NCBI RefSeq assembly: GCF_020089865.1 | Contig: NZ_JAIRBM010000001.1 | Location: 186,001 to 250,000, forward strand | From: Microvirga puerhi | GTDB lineage: Bacteria > Pseudomonadota > Alphaproteobacteria > Rhizobiales > Beijerinckiaceae | Direction of reading: 5' to 3' | DNA: 64,000 nt | Shown here: in pieces, positions 19,536 to 28,656 of the stretch | Numbering within the stretch: the first letter of the stretch is position 1 | Layout of the letters: each line of letters begins with the position of its first letter | Program-made: the position numbers and the translations under genes | The notes under the pieces: generated by a model | What the model was told of the DNA's origin: nothing | Seen by the model: only the letters and a program-made list of their open reading frames with translations | Database searches by the model: none

Positions 19536-21413
19536 CTACTCATTGCCTGCACGCACGAAGCGCGGCATGGCTTCCAGAGACTGGCGCGTTGCGTTGGGCA
19601 GTACAATCTGTCCATCTCTTAAGGTGAATCGGTCGACGGGTATCGCCGTCAGACGGTCGCCGATGTTGAGGAGGCCGCCCGTGCCGACGATGGCGTAGGT
19701 GGCCATCTTGTCAGGCGCAACGATCAAGTCTTCGACATGACCGATCCGCGCCCCCTGGTCATTGAAGACCTCTCGACCGAGGATCTGATCCTTTACGCTG
19801 TAGCCGGTGTAGAGCGTCCGCATATCCACAACAGCGACGGCTGCCATCGATGAGCCGGCAACCGGACCTACTCCAGCACTCCCCGTAACAGCTGGAATGC
19901 CCGCGCTCGTCGATGTAGATACGGATCTAGTCGGATCGACGGCGGCGTTGGCCTGGCGGTCACCAGTACGCTCGATCTGCGGCGGCTTCCAAGTGCCGTT
20001 CAGGATCGTAGGATCTGTTTGCTTAGGCCAGTAGAGACGCATCATAAGGACCATGTCGTCCTTCGGAGCAGGCAGCCAGTTCGCTTCCTTATCCGCTCCT
20101 GGCGACTCGTTCTGGATATAGAGGTCTACCGATCCGTCCGGGTTTGGCATGAGCTTGTCGCGCTGACTCAGCGTGTAGCGGTTGAGCGGGTTTGCGACAA
20201 AAAAGTAGTTGGCGTCATACATCGTGAGGGACCAGAAGCCATCGACGGGCGGCAATTGTCCCTTGGCAAAATGGATGATGTACTTCTCACTTCCGGTGAG
20301 TTTCTGACCCGACGAGTCCACGCTCGTCGTGGGATAGACCGCATCCTGCGGCAGATTTGCACCGAGCCCGAAGGCCGCGACGGTGGCGCGCTTGGGATAG
20401 TCCGTTCCGTAGCGCCCGAGAGTGGTGGCAACCATCCAGCCATTCTCCAAGCTGCCCATGGCGCGGACACCTCCCGCGATTTCCTCCCAACCTGCCCGAT
20501 GGGCACGTTCGACTCCTTTGGCAATCTCCGGATCGAGCGTACTGGTATCGAAGGTATGACCAGGCACAATGCCAATCTTCGCTAGGCGGGCGAGCATCGG
20601 AGCGTCCTCCGGTGGAGGAGGGTTGTCCTTCATCAATTGTGCAAGCAGATTGAAGAACTTGCCGGGCTCCATGCGATTGACCTGTGTCCGTACGGCCGTC
20701 TTCATGTCGACGCCGGGATCCGCCTTTCCGGGCGGGGACGTGTAAGGCTTACCGTACGCACTTAGCGGCGTAAGCGTGATCTGATCCTGGAGTGCCCAGA
20801 CCAACTTGTAATCCTCCGGCGTACCGGTGGAGTAGATCCGACCGATGATCCAGACGATGTCGGTAGGTGATCTAATTTCCTTGACGCCGTCCGGCAATGT
20901 GCCGTGCCAGTTCGGTCCGGTGATCCCATAAATTTGAGGCCCTGTGCCGGTGGTGCGCTTGCCCGGACTGGCGATGACGTTTGTCCAAGCGGAAAGCATT
21001 GGGAAAAGGAAGTAACGTCCGTTCATCTCCGGCAGGGACAGCATATAGGGTTCCTGGCCCACATCCATGAAGCCAGACGTGTAGAGAGTGTCGGCGTTGG
21101 GGGCGGTCACATCCCGATATGTTGCGGTCGGGTATTCACGTAGACTCACCAGTTGGCCCATCGGCGCATGACTTCCACCGGGCTGCGCCACGTTGGTGAT
21201 GACGCGTCGGGTCATTTCCATAGTTACTAGCGGGTAGCCGTAAACATAGGCGTCCCTGGCAATGGCAAAGGCTTCCTGCTCTTTGAGGTTTGCCGCTGAC
21301 AGCCCGGGGCCAGCGTCCGTGGGTTGCGCCCAGCCGTCGCTTCTATTGAGAGCGATGAGGGCGATTGCTATCAGGCCAGCAGTGGAGATTCGCAACAGAT
21401 GGGTTCGAAACAT
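19536..21413 (-). CDS. DUF1254/DUF1214 protein fused to a PRC-barrel domain
   Basis: This is 625 residues from the ATG at 21413, which follows AGAGGAGC and opens a signal peptide (MFRTHLLRISTAGLIAIALIA). The exported part first shows DUF1254 (FAIARDAYVYGYPLVTMEMT near residue 50), then DUF1214 (KYIIHFAKGQLPPVDGFWSL). A proline/serine-rich linker follows, and then a C-terminal PRC-barrel of about 85 residues (GREVFNDQGARIGHVEDLIV). PRC barrels usually occur in small stress or ribosome-maturation proteins, so this fusion is unusual. The function is unknown; DUF1254 proteins are periplasmic. Confidence 0.8.
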   Translation of the reverse strand: MFRTHLLRISTAGLIAIALIALNRSDGWAQPTDAGPGLSAANLKEQEAFAIARDAYVYGYPLVTMEMTRRVITNVAQPGGSHAPMGQLVSLREYPTATYRDVTAPNADTLYTSGFMDVGQEPYMLSLPEMNGRYFLFPMLSAWTNVIASPGKRTTGTGPQIYGITGPNWHGTLPDGVKEIRSPTDIVWIIGRIYSTGTPEDYKLVWALQDQITLTPLSAYGKPYTSPPGKADPGVDMKTAVRTQVNRMEPGKFFNLLAQLMKDNPPPPEDAPMLARLAKIGIVPGHTFDTSTLDPEIAKGVERAHRAGWEEIAGGVRAMGSLENGWMVATTLGRYGTDYPKRATVAAFGLGANLPQDAVYPTTSVDSSGQKLTGSEKYIIHFAKGQLPPVDGFWSLTMYDANYFFVANPLNRYTLSQRDKLMPNPDGSVDLYIQNESPGADKEANWLPAPKDDMVLMMRLYWPKQTDPTILNGTWKPPQIERTGDRQANAAVDPTRSVSTSTSAGIPAVTGSAGVGPVAGSSMAAVAVVDMRTLYTGYSVKDQILGREVFNDQGARIGHVEDLIVAPDKMATYAIVGTGGLLNIGDRLTAIPVDRFTLRDGQIVLPNATRQSLEAMPRFVRAGNE

Positions 21414-21974
21414 GAGACAAGCTCCTCTCTTGCCAGCCATGGCAGTACTGCCGACCATTCTGGAGCATCGTAGCTTGCGTGCTTGATTGATGCGGACATT
21501 TGCTTGACGTCTTTAGACATCTGACGTGGAAGGAATTTCCGTTTGGATAATCCTTCGTGGCAGAATGCTCGATCGGCCACTGCAAAATTGCAGAGGTTAC
21601 GTAGCCCCGAAGCTTGGCTGTGCATTGGCGTGGGCAGCACACACGCTTAGTATGGTTCTGATAGTACCTTAACACCTGCTCCCAACGACAAATCAGAGCC
21701 GCGCGATGATACCAAACATGGGGCCATGCTGGAGCATGCCGGATAGGCAAAAAGTGTTCCGACACGGGTTCATTGCGGGAAAAGATGACATATGGTGATG
21801 TCCGAAACTGTCTAACGTTTGTCTTCTCCTATCAAGCATGAGCCTCCCGTTCATCTAGAATCCTTGGTTGCGCAAGTGCCTTGGGCACGTTGCGTCAGGC
21901 TCTCGTCTGCTGTCTCTCTCGCGGCTTCAGAAGGGAAGCCTTTGATCCGTACAAGCCATTGAGCGGAGGCATTT
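21414..21974. other. 561-bp intergenic region, nothing recognised
   Basis: This lies between two divergent secreted-protein genes. Open frames in it lack ribosome binding sites and recognisable products. It is somewhat less GC-rich than the surroundings. It must hold the promoters of both genes, but I cannot point to them. Confidence 0.5.
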
Positions 21975-22403
21975 ATGAGGGTTCTAGCCATTCTCATCAG
22001 TACCGGATTTATGACCGTCGGGGGCCTGACTGCCGCATCTGCACAACCCAATCCAATCCAGGGTACTCCTGGTTCGCTTTTTCCGGACGCAGCGCCCAAC
22101 GAGGTTCAAATTATCAATGGTGTGCCTTGCAGGACCGTCCTCGTCCAGGGCACGAATATGCGGGTTCCCGTAGAATGTGCCGGTCCGGTTGCGAGTGGTA
22201 CATTTGAGCCGGGTTCCACGGGAAGCATCCGCGTCGAGGAGGGAATGGGCCGTGCTATTTCGGGCAGGCCGATCTCAGGTACGCCAGATGCAATTTTTCC
22301 TTATGCAGCGCCCAATGAAATCCAGATTATCAACGGGGTGCCCTGTCGAACGGTCCTTGTCGAAGGTACGAATACCAGGGTTCCGATAGAATGCGCCCGG
22401 TGA
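21975..22403 (+). CDS. secreted two-repeat protein of unknown function
   Basis: This 142-residue protein has a signal peptide (residues 1-23) and a GGAGG ribosome binding site. The mature chain holds two near-identical copies of a 40-residue unit at residues 30-69 and 102-141, each containing APNE, QIINGVPCRTVLV and VP-ECA. Each unit has two cysteines spaced alike, suggesting one disulfide per unit. The repeats also agree at DNA level, pointing to an internal duplication. I do not recognise the family. Confidence 0.75.
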   Translation: MRVLAILISTGFMTVGGLTAASAQPNPIQGTPGSLFPDAAPNEVQIINGVPCRTVLVQGTNMRVPVECAGPVASGTFEPGSTGSIRVEEGMGRAISGRPISGTPDAIFPYAAPNEIQIINGVPCRTVLVEGTNTRVPIECAR

Positions 22404-22450
22404 TCGATACGTGAACCCGAATGGCGGCAAACATGCGGCCCGGCCTGATG

Positions 22451-22478
22451 GAAAGCCTCTGGACATCCAGAGGCTTTC
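22451..22478. terminator. bidirectional terminator-like hairpin
   Basis: Perfect 12-bp stem GAAAGCCTCTGG/CCAGAGGCTTTC with loop ACAT between two convergent genes. The stem ends in AAAG/CTTT and a T-rich stretch follows on the + strand, so it can end transcription from both sides. Confidence 0.7.
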
Positions 22479-22511
22479 ACTTTCAGTTTCGAAGGACGTC
22501 ACACAAGCTGC

Positions 22512-24788
22512 CTAGGCAATCAGATCCTCCAGCCGGACCGGAAGGTTGCGAATACGCTTTCCCGTCGCATGGTAGATGGCATTTACGATCGCGGCCGCTG
22601 TGCCAACGTTGCCAAGCTCCCCCAATCCCTTGACACCGGCCGGGTTCACGTCGTGATCCACCTCCGGCACGAGAATGACTTCGACATCCTGAACATCAGC
22701 ATTCACGGGCACGTAATATTCCGCGAGGTCGCGATTTACGTAGCGAGCATTGCGTTCGTCGAGCTCAGTCTCTTCCAAGAGTGCCGAGCTCATGCCCCAG
22801 ATTAGGCCGCCCATAAGCTGGCTGCGAGCCGTCCGCGTATTCATGATACGCCCGGCCGCAAACGCTCCGACAAGGCGGGGGACACGGATCTCGCGAGTGC
22901 GTACATTAATGCGCACTTCGACGAACTCCGCCCCGAAGGCGAATTGCACCTTGCCGCGCTTCGAGCCGTTCACGAGGGTGCTCGTACCGTCATAGAGCTT
23001 CTGAGCGGCATCGGGCGGCGCGCCCTCGGGAATGAACTCTGCATATTCCTCTATGACGCCGGCACCCAGCGCTTTGAACACGTCCCCTAACGCTAGCGAG
23101 CCGCGATCTCCAACGACCATGCCGTTCGCGATGTCGAGATCGGCAGGAGCCTTGCCGGCAAGTGGGCCACTGCCGGACTTGGATATAGCCTCGAATAGCC
23201 GGGCGCGGAGCTGCTGACAGGCCTTCAAGACGGCAGAGCAGACACTCGCCGTGCTGTTCGAACCGCCCGATACGGGCGCGGGTGGAAGATCGGTGTCGCC
23301 CATCATCACCTCAACAGCATCGAAGGGGACACCGAGCTGCTCAGCAGCCATTTGAGCTGCCACCGTCCGCACGCCGGTGCCGATCTCGTGCGATGCGCTC
23401 TGCACCAGCACTCTACCATTGGCACTCAGGCGAACGCGGGCAGTCGCGGCGCCGACGTTAGTGGGATAGACGGCGGTGGCGCAACCAAAGCCGATCAACC
23501 AATCCCCATCCCGCATCGAGCCCGGTTTAGGATTCCGGGCCGACCAGTTGAAAGCCTTCGCCGCTTCATCGAAGCACCGCATCAGTGAGCGGCTAGTAAA
23601 CGGCTTCCTGCCTATCGGCTCCGTTGAGGTATCGTTTATACGGCGAAGCTCCACCGGATCCATGCCGAGTTTCTCGGCAAGTTCGTCCATGGCCATTTCC
23701 AGGGCGAATATATAGGGCACCTCCGGCGGAGAGCGCATATAGCCGGGTGTCTGCCGGTCGGCCTTGACGAGATTCACTTTGCTATGGACTGCGCCGTAGC
23801 CATAAAGGCGTGTTGTTGTTGATGTGCCTCCCACGACGTAGTTATCGACGCGCGAAGTCAGCTCCCAGCCTTCGTGGCTGAAAGCGGTGATCCGGCCGTC
23901 CGTCGTCGCGCCGAAACGGATCCGGTGCCGAGTCGGAGCACGGTAAGTCGCTATCGTGAAGCCCTGCATACGAGAGACGACGCAGCGTACAGGTCTGTTC
24001 AGTCGGCGTGCGGCGAGTGCCACGATAGCCGTTCTTGGCGACATCGGACCCTTCGAGCCAAAGCCCCCTCCGGTATAGAGACTGATCACACGTACTTGCG
24101 CGGGAGGCATCTGAAGCTGCCGTGCGATCTCTGCCCGGAAGCCGTAGACATTCTGTGACGGCTCATAAACGGTGAGCTGATCTCCCGCCCATATCGCTGT
24201 TGTCGAGAAAAGCTCGATCGGATTGTGGTGCTGGGTGGGCGTCGCGTACTCGGCTTCGATTTTCACAGGGGCGGCCGCAAATGCGGTTTCGAAGTTTCCG
24301 ACCGCCGGATCATCCCGGACCCTTTCTGTGTTGCCCTTGGCTGGGATAGTCTCCGTGCCGGGGGAGACGAAGGAGGCGCTCGCTTGATCGACTTGATAAT
24401 CAGCTGTGACTTTCGCCGCAGCCTCCTGTGCCGCCTCGAAGGTTTCGGCGACCACGAGAGCCATGATCTGGCCATCGTGTCGGATAGCTTTTTCGTGCAA
24501 CGGCCCGAGCGAAGTTGCACTCGCGTTGCCAAAGCGCGGCTTCTGAATGCCATCAATCTCGCCGTAACTGATGATGTCGAGCACGCCCGGCACGGCCCCG
24601 GCATCCTCTAGATGGATTTCGCGCACTTGGCGACGTGCTATGTCGCTTGTCACCAGCACGCCATAGGCCAAATTGTTGAGCGGCACATCGGCGGCATAAC
24701 GAGCCTCACCGGTGACTTTGAGCCGAGCATCGATCCGGGGAACAGGAGCGCCCTGGTTCTCCCTTGGATTAGGCGCTGCGACGCTCAT
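22512..24788 (-). CDS. xanthine-dehydrogenase-family molybdopterin-binding (large) subunit
   Basis: This is 758 residues from the ATG at 24788; the longer frame upstream is not credible. The sequence has the first aldehyde-oxidase/xanthine-dehydrogenase domain (RIDARLKVTGEARYAADV), the molybdopterin motif TGGGFGSKGPM and the C-terminal VKGLGELGNVGTAAAIVNA with the catalytic glutamate. It fits the YagR/CoxL group that hydroxylates aldehydes or heterocycles. A working enzyme needs FAD and 2Fe-2S subunits, but only a truncated FAD subunit lies next to it and no 2Fe-2S subunit is present, so activity is doubtful unless partners are encoded elsewhere. Confidence 0.85.
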   Translation of the reverse strand: MSVAAPNPRENQGAPVPRIDARLKVTGEARYAADVPLNNLAYGVLVTSDIARRQVREIHLEDAGAVPGVLDIISYGEIDGIQKPRFGNASATSLGPLHEKAIRHDGQIMALVVAETFEAAQEAAAKVTADYQVDQASASFVSPGTETIPAKGNTERVRDDPAVGNFETAFAAAPVKIEAEYATPTQHHNPIELFSTTAIWAGDQLTVYEPSQNVYGFRAEIARQLQMPPAQVRVISLYTGGGFGSKGPMSPRTAIVALAARRLNRPVRCVVSRMQGFTIATYRAPTRHRIRFGATTDGRITAFSHEGWELTSRVDNYVVGGTSTTTRLYGYGAVHSKVNLVKADRQTPGYMRSPPEVPYIFALEMAMDELAEKLGMDPVELRRINDTSTEPIGRKPFTSRSLMRCFDEAAKAFNWSARNPKPGSMRDGDWLIGFGCATAVYPTNVGAATARVRLSANGRVLVQSASHEIGTGVRTVAAQMAAEQLGVPFDAVEVMMGDTDLPPAPVSGGSNSTASVCSAVLKACQQLRARLFEAISKSGSGPLAGKAPADLDIANGMVVGDRGSLALGDVFKALGAGVIEEYAEFIPEGAPPDAAQKLYDGTSTLVNGSKRGKVQFAFGAEFVEVRINVRTREIRVPRLVGAFAAGRIMNTRTARSQLMGGLIWGMSSALLEETELDERNARYVNRDLAEYYVPVNADVQDVEVILVPEVDHDVNPAGVKGLGELGNVGTAAAIVNAIYHATGKRIRNLPVRLEDLIA

Positions 24789-24789
24789 C

Positions 24790-25332
24790 TCAGATCTCCA
24801 TCGTCTTGGCTTCGAGCAACGCCCGGATGAGAGTCGCTTTGCCAATCGGAATTTTGAAAGCATTGTGTTGGCGAGCCTTGGCTTCAGCAAAGGCGGCGTC
24901 GGCTGATGCCGTTGCCGTGCTTTCGTCGAGCTTCTTCCCGGCAAGGAACATCTCGGCTTCATGCGCTCGCCATGGGATCGTCGCTACCCCTCCAAGGGCA
25001 ATTCGAATCTCCTTCACAGTGTCGCCGTCGAGATCGAGAGCTACAGCCGCCGATGTCAATGCGAACTGATAGGATTGGCGGTCGCGGACCTTGATGTAGC
25101 AGGAGCGGCGTGTCCATGGACCTGCTGGAATGTGGATGACGGTGATCAGTTCACTAGGTTCAAGTACCGTTTCAACATGAGGCGTATCGGCGGGGAGCTG
25201 ATGGAAGTCGGCAAATGCGATGGTACGGATGCCGTTCGACCCCAGGGTCTCAATGGACGCGTCGAGGGCGATTAAAGCCTGTGCGAAGTCGCCAGGATAG
25301 GCTGCAATGCAGTGTTCGCTCGTACCGAGCAC
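24790..25332 (-). pseudogene. FAD-binding subunit of xanthine-dehydrogenase family, 5'-truncated
   Basis: Only about 180 residues remain of a subunit normally about 320-330 long. The kept part starts within the conserved LGTSEHCIAAYPGDFAQAL region and runs through the FAD-subunit C-terminal domain (RIALGGVATIPWRAHEAE). The N-terminal FAD-binding half is missing. In the same frame a stop codon (TAG) lies five codons before the LGTSEHC motif, and beyond it no family similarity is visible. It ends 1 nt before the large-subunit start, the normal operon arrangement, so this is a decayed operon. The annotated start is only the first GTG. Confidence 0.75.
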
Positions 25333-25416
25333 CGCGCGGCTCTAACTGCCGGTGGTTCCCACGCAGTCGGATCACCGCCAATAGACGAGATTAAGGTGCC
25401 TCCAGCGGTCCGCGGT

Positions 25417-26436
25417 TCAACCGATGGCGGCTGGAAAGCGGACCATAGCGCAGGTTCCTGCAAGATCGTGAGTTGGGGTGACGGTAACTTCACCACCCAA
25501 TTGCGTAGCCATTGATCGAACAAGACGCTGCCCAAGGCCGGGCGCGGCGTTGGGGCGTGCTGTCGAAGCTATGCCGACGCCATCGTCGCTTACCTTAAGC
25601 TCATAAAAGTCTTGCTGGCGCAGGAAAACAATGGCGATGGTCCCGCTGCGATCGCTAGGAAATGCGTATTTTACACAATTCGTTACCAGCTCATTGATAA
25701 TGATTCCTACAGGAACACTGCGCTCTTGGGGAAGCCAGTGGTGCTCGACTTTCACGCGAATTGCGATCGGACGGATGCCGATCAGGGAGACCTTCAAGTC
25801 GTCACACAGATCGTTGATGAAGTCCGCGATGTCGACGATTGAGCTTGCCCCTTGTCCCGGCCGGAGGCGATCTTGAACATGGCTCAGAACCTGGATCCGG
25901 TTCGCGGTCGTTGTGAACATGTCCTGGATCGCCGGATCGGTCACGGTATGTCCTTGAAGTCGGACTGACGCCGCCAAGGTTGCAAGGTCGTTCTTCATAC
26001 GATGTGCAGCCTCCTCGAGAAGAAGGGCCTTTTCTCGCTCCGCTGCAGCGAGGCGCTCGTTTGCGTCCATCAGGTGGCGCGCCGTACCGTGAAGGGCCTC
26101 GATAATGGCGCTTGAGACAAGGCCGATCATTAGGAAAAACAGTAGGCCGAGATTGGTGCGCTCATCCGCGACAGCAAAGCTACCGACCGGCTCGATAAAA
26201 AAGAAGCGCGCCAGGGCTGCACTCAAGAATACCGAATAGATGCCAGTCCCCCGGTTGAAGAGCACGGCGTTGATGACAATCGCCGGAAAGAAAAGCAAGT
26301 AGGGAAAGGGGGGCAGATAATTAGTCAGGCTGAGGTGTAGGACCACCGTCAGAACGATAACGAGCGTGGCGCCGAGGTAGCGGGCCCAAACCGGCCAGTT
26401 TCGCGTCCAGAAGCCATAGAAGAATGCCTGCTGCAT
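25417..26436 (-). CDS. membrane histidine kinase, DUF4118 plus HWE/HisKA_2 type
   Basis: This 339-residue protein starts with four hydrophobic segments (residues about 20-120) of the DUF4118/KdpD-like kind. A coiled segment and the phosphoacceptor box LLEEAAHRMKNDLATLA follow (His near residue 143), and then an HATPase domain with INELVTNCVKYAF and VSDDGVGI. The sequence type matches HWE/HisKA_2 kinases, common in Hyphomicrobiales general-stress and light signalling. No response regulator is adjacent, so it is an orphan. The signal is unknown. Confidence 0.85.
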   Translation of the reverse strand: MQQAFFYGFWTRNWPVWARYLGATLVIVLTVVLHLSLTNYLPPFPYLLFFPAIVINAVLFNRGTGIYSVFLSAALARFFFIEPVGSFAVADERTNLGLLFFLMIGLVSSAIIEALHGTARHLMDANERLAAAEREKALLLEEAAHRMKNDLATLAASVRLQGHTVTDPAIQDMFTTTANRIQVLSHVQDRLRPGQGASSIVDIADFINDLCDDLKVSLIGIRPIAIRVKVEHHWLPQERSVPVGIIINELVTNCVKYAFPSDRSGTIAIVFLRQQDFYELKVSDDGVGIASTARPNAAPGLGQRLVRSMATQLGGEVTVTPTHDLAGTCAMVRFPAAIG

Positions 26437-26891
26437 CGATCACGCAAACCTTTTGGAGAGTACCGGTTCCCTCAAATGTGCGGATAAGTGTTCGCTGCGC
26501 CCGGGTGGTGAGGGGATGTACATCCGCCGTTGATGAAACTTGGCAGATATTAGGACCATAAGCAGTGCCTTTGGCGCCAGCCCGAAGGACATTGCCAGGG
26601 CCGGAAGAGGTAGACCGTACTCGGAATCGAGCTTTATTGTCGATTCCGATAATCCATTGGAGATCTTATATCCCAGAATCTTAGAGTTGCCCTACGCGAC
26701 GATCGGTCCAAAACCCAAGAGACTCATTCTCAGGTATCGGGCCGCGACCTGGCAACCGATAGGACGGGACGATCCATGGCGAGTATCGAGCAATAATGCC
26801 GGGGCGGTAGCCTTCGGCACAATGACGCATCTTGACGGTTGGGAGCACATCGCTACTGGAGCACAGGGCTTATGCGTGACCGGATAGGGCT
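26437..26891. other. 455-bp region without a convincing gene
   Basis: A TTG-initiated frame at 26540-26887 (115 codons) is open but has no ribosome binding site, no signal peptide and no recognisable domain. It may be decayed coding sequence. The promoter of the kinase should be at the left edge. Confidence 0.4.
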
Positions 26892-27359
26892 ATGGGTAAG
26901 ATCTTGCGCCTTTGCGCTGCAACGGGGCTAGCGACCACGTTGGCCGTACCACGCCTGGGGGCCGCCGAAACGTTCGGCTTCGTGGTTGACCTGTCACTAT
27001 CGCCAAAGGCAGCCTCTGGGCTCGCGGCACATTCGGAAGGCATCGTCATCGCGGCCTTCTTTTCCGGCGCTCCGGCGCCTACGGCTCGAACGCACGCGGA
27101 CGAGTTCGGCCAGATCTTCCTAGGCAGCGAGCGGATCACAGTCGACAGCTCCGTCCGGTCCGTGCCGATAACAGGCAAGGTGGTCCCTCGGAACCGCCTC
27201 GAATGGGTTCAGGGCCGTAAGGTCCAGGTTCCCACCAATGTCTACTCGGCATGCCGCAAGGGACCGGACAACATTCTCGATTGCGATATTTTCGAGGGCG
27301 AGATTTCAGTGGCTGCCCAAACTCCAGTCAAGATCGGCTGCAGGCCCATCGGTGAGTGA
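26892..27359 (+). CDS. secreted protein of unknown function
   Basis: This 155-residue protein has a plausible signal peptide (residues 1-24, ending GAAE). The mature part has a few cysteines near the C-terminus (YSACRKGPDNILDCDIF and KIGCRPIG) and no membrane segment. I do not recognise the family. The ribosome binding site is weak. It stands alone, with non-coding sequence on both sides. Confidence 0.5.
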   Translation: MGKILRLCAATGLATTLAVPRLGAAETFGFVVDLSLSPKAASGLAAHSEGIVIAAFFSGAPAPTARTHADEFGQIFLGSERITVDSSVRSVPITGKVVPRNRLEWVQGRKVQVPTNVYSACRKGPDNILDCDIFEGEISVAAQTPVKIGCRPIGE

Positions 27360-27793
27360 TTGACCACATTTACCGCCCCATCGAACGAGGGGTGGCAGGC
27401 AGGTCCCTTCGTCTCCGGGGGCGGCGCTTCGGCTATCTCACGGATAGCGGCGCCGATGATCGTCAACTGGGTGAACGCTCTACGCCTTAGCCATTCAGTT
27501 CGGCTGTTCGGGCCCCTTATGATCCCGGGGACAGACGCTTTAGAAGAGATTCCTTCCGGTGCACCTCTAAATGGTTTCGCCTCACGAAACGCGGAGCGCT
27601 TGTCGTGAGGTGAAAACTGCAAAATGCTGCGCTTTTCTATGTGATGGACGACGCCACCGACGACGCTAACAAGTCAGTGCCCGGGAGGACGGAGGTGCGG
27701 CAAGCGCGGGATGATATGTCCTTTCGACAATACCCGCATAACAGACGGTATGAGACATCGCGGAATCCAATAAGTCGAAAAGAGGGGAATTGC
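27360..27793. other. 434-bp leader/intergenic region with hairpins
   Basis: No convincing gene. It contains a 6-bp hairpin GCTATC/GATAGC at 27432-27448 and the long inverted repeat listed separately at 27576-27614. The promoter of the polar amino acid importer must lie here. The frame that extends the importer binding protein back to 27641 has no signal-peptide character and is rejected. Confidence 0.5.
27576..27614. repeat. 12-bp inverted repeat
   Basis: The arms at 27576-27587 and 27603-27614 pair over 12 bp (core CCTCACGA/TCGTGAGG, one G-U pair) around a 15-nt loop. No T-run follows. It is 180 bp before the importer start and could be a terminator of the preceding gene, a leader element or a REP-like unit. 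Confidence 0.5.
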
Positions 27794-28639
27794 GTGTTGA
27801 ACAAAACAATCAAGTTTGTTGCTGGGATTGGCCTATGTGCGCTGGGATTACTCTCGGCACAGGCCGCCTCCGCTCAGAGTAAGCTGCAAGAAGTTCTCAG
27901 CCGTGGAAAACTTATTGTAGGCACGGGAAGCACCAATCCGCCATGGCATTTTCGTGACGAGAAAGGAAACCTTGTAGGGTTCGATATTGAGATTGCAAAG
28001 ATCATCGCACAGGGCTTGTTCGACGATCCGACCAAAATCGAATTCGTTAACCAGGCATCCGATGCCCGGATTCCAAATATCGTCACGGGAAAAGTGGATA
28101 TCGCGTGCCAGTTTGTGACGGTCACCGCGGCGCGGGCTCAGCAGGTAGCATTCACGGTCCCGTACTACCGCGAGGGCGTCAGCCTGATGCTGGTGTCAGG
28201 CGGTCGTTACGCCGATTATGCTGCTCTCAAAGCCGCGGGAAGCAAAGTAACAGTCTCGGTCCTACAGAATGTCTTTGCGGAGAAGATGGTGCATGATGCG
28301 CTTCCCGATGCGAAAGTCGATCAATTCGAGAGTGTAGACCTCATGTACCAGGCTCTGAACTCGGGCCGTGCCGACGCCGCGGCCACCGACTCGTCGTCCC
28401 TGCGCTATTATATGAAGCAGAACCCCGGCCGATATGTGGATTCCGGTTTCAGTTGGAATCCGCAGACCTATTCCTGCATCGTTAAGCAGGGCGACTCGGA
28501 CTGGCTCAATTTCGTCAATGTCGCGATGCGTGAGGCGATGACCGGCACGACATTCCCCCTTTATAAGGCGGCGTACGAGCGCTGGTTTGGCGAGACACCT
28601 CCGGAGCCAAAGATCGGCTTCCCGTCGGAGTTCCGTTAA
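27794..28639 (+). CDS. polar amino acid ABC transporter substrate-binding protein
   Basis: Start taken at GTG 27794 (TTG at 27797 is equally possible), preceded by AGAGGGGA; this gives 281 residues with a Sec signal peptide ending ASAQ near residue 28. SBP family 3 features are clear: LIVGTGSTNPPWHFRDEKG, LVGFDIEIAKIIA and VDIACQFVTVTAARAQQVAF. Ligands of the family are polar or basic amino acids, opines or ectoine. It is first in a four-gene importer operon (27794-30764). The M81, aminotransferase and D-serine-dehydratase-like genes nearby suggest an amino acid or derivative as ligand. Confidence 0.88.
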   Translation: MLNKTIKFVAGIGLCALGLLSAQAASAQSKLQEVLSRGKLIVGTGSTNPPWHFRDEKGNLVGFDIEIAKIIAQGLFDDPTKIEFVNQASDARIPNIVTGKVDIACQFVTVTAARAQQVAFTVPYYREGVSLMLVSGGRYADYAALKAAGSKVTVSVLQNVFAEKMVHDALPDAKVDQFESVDLMYQALNSGRADAAATDSSSLRYYMKQNPGRYVDSGFSWNPQTYSCIVKQGDSDWLNFVNVAMREAMTGTTFPLYKAAYERWFGETPPEPKIGFPSEFR

Positions 28640-28656
28640 GATCGTCGCCTACGTTC

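Noticed and set aside
26540..26887. TTG-started frame of 115 codons
   Set aside because: No ribosome binding site, signal or domain; kept only as a note under the intergenic entry.
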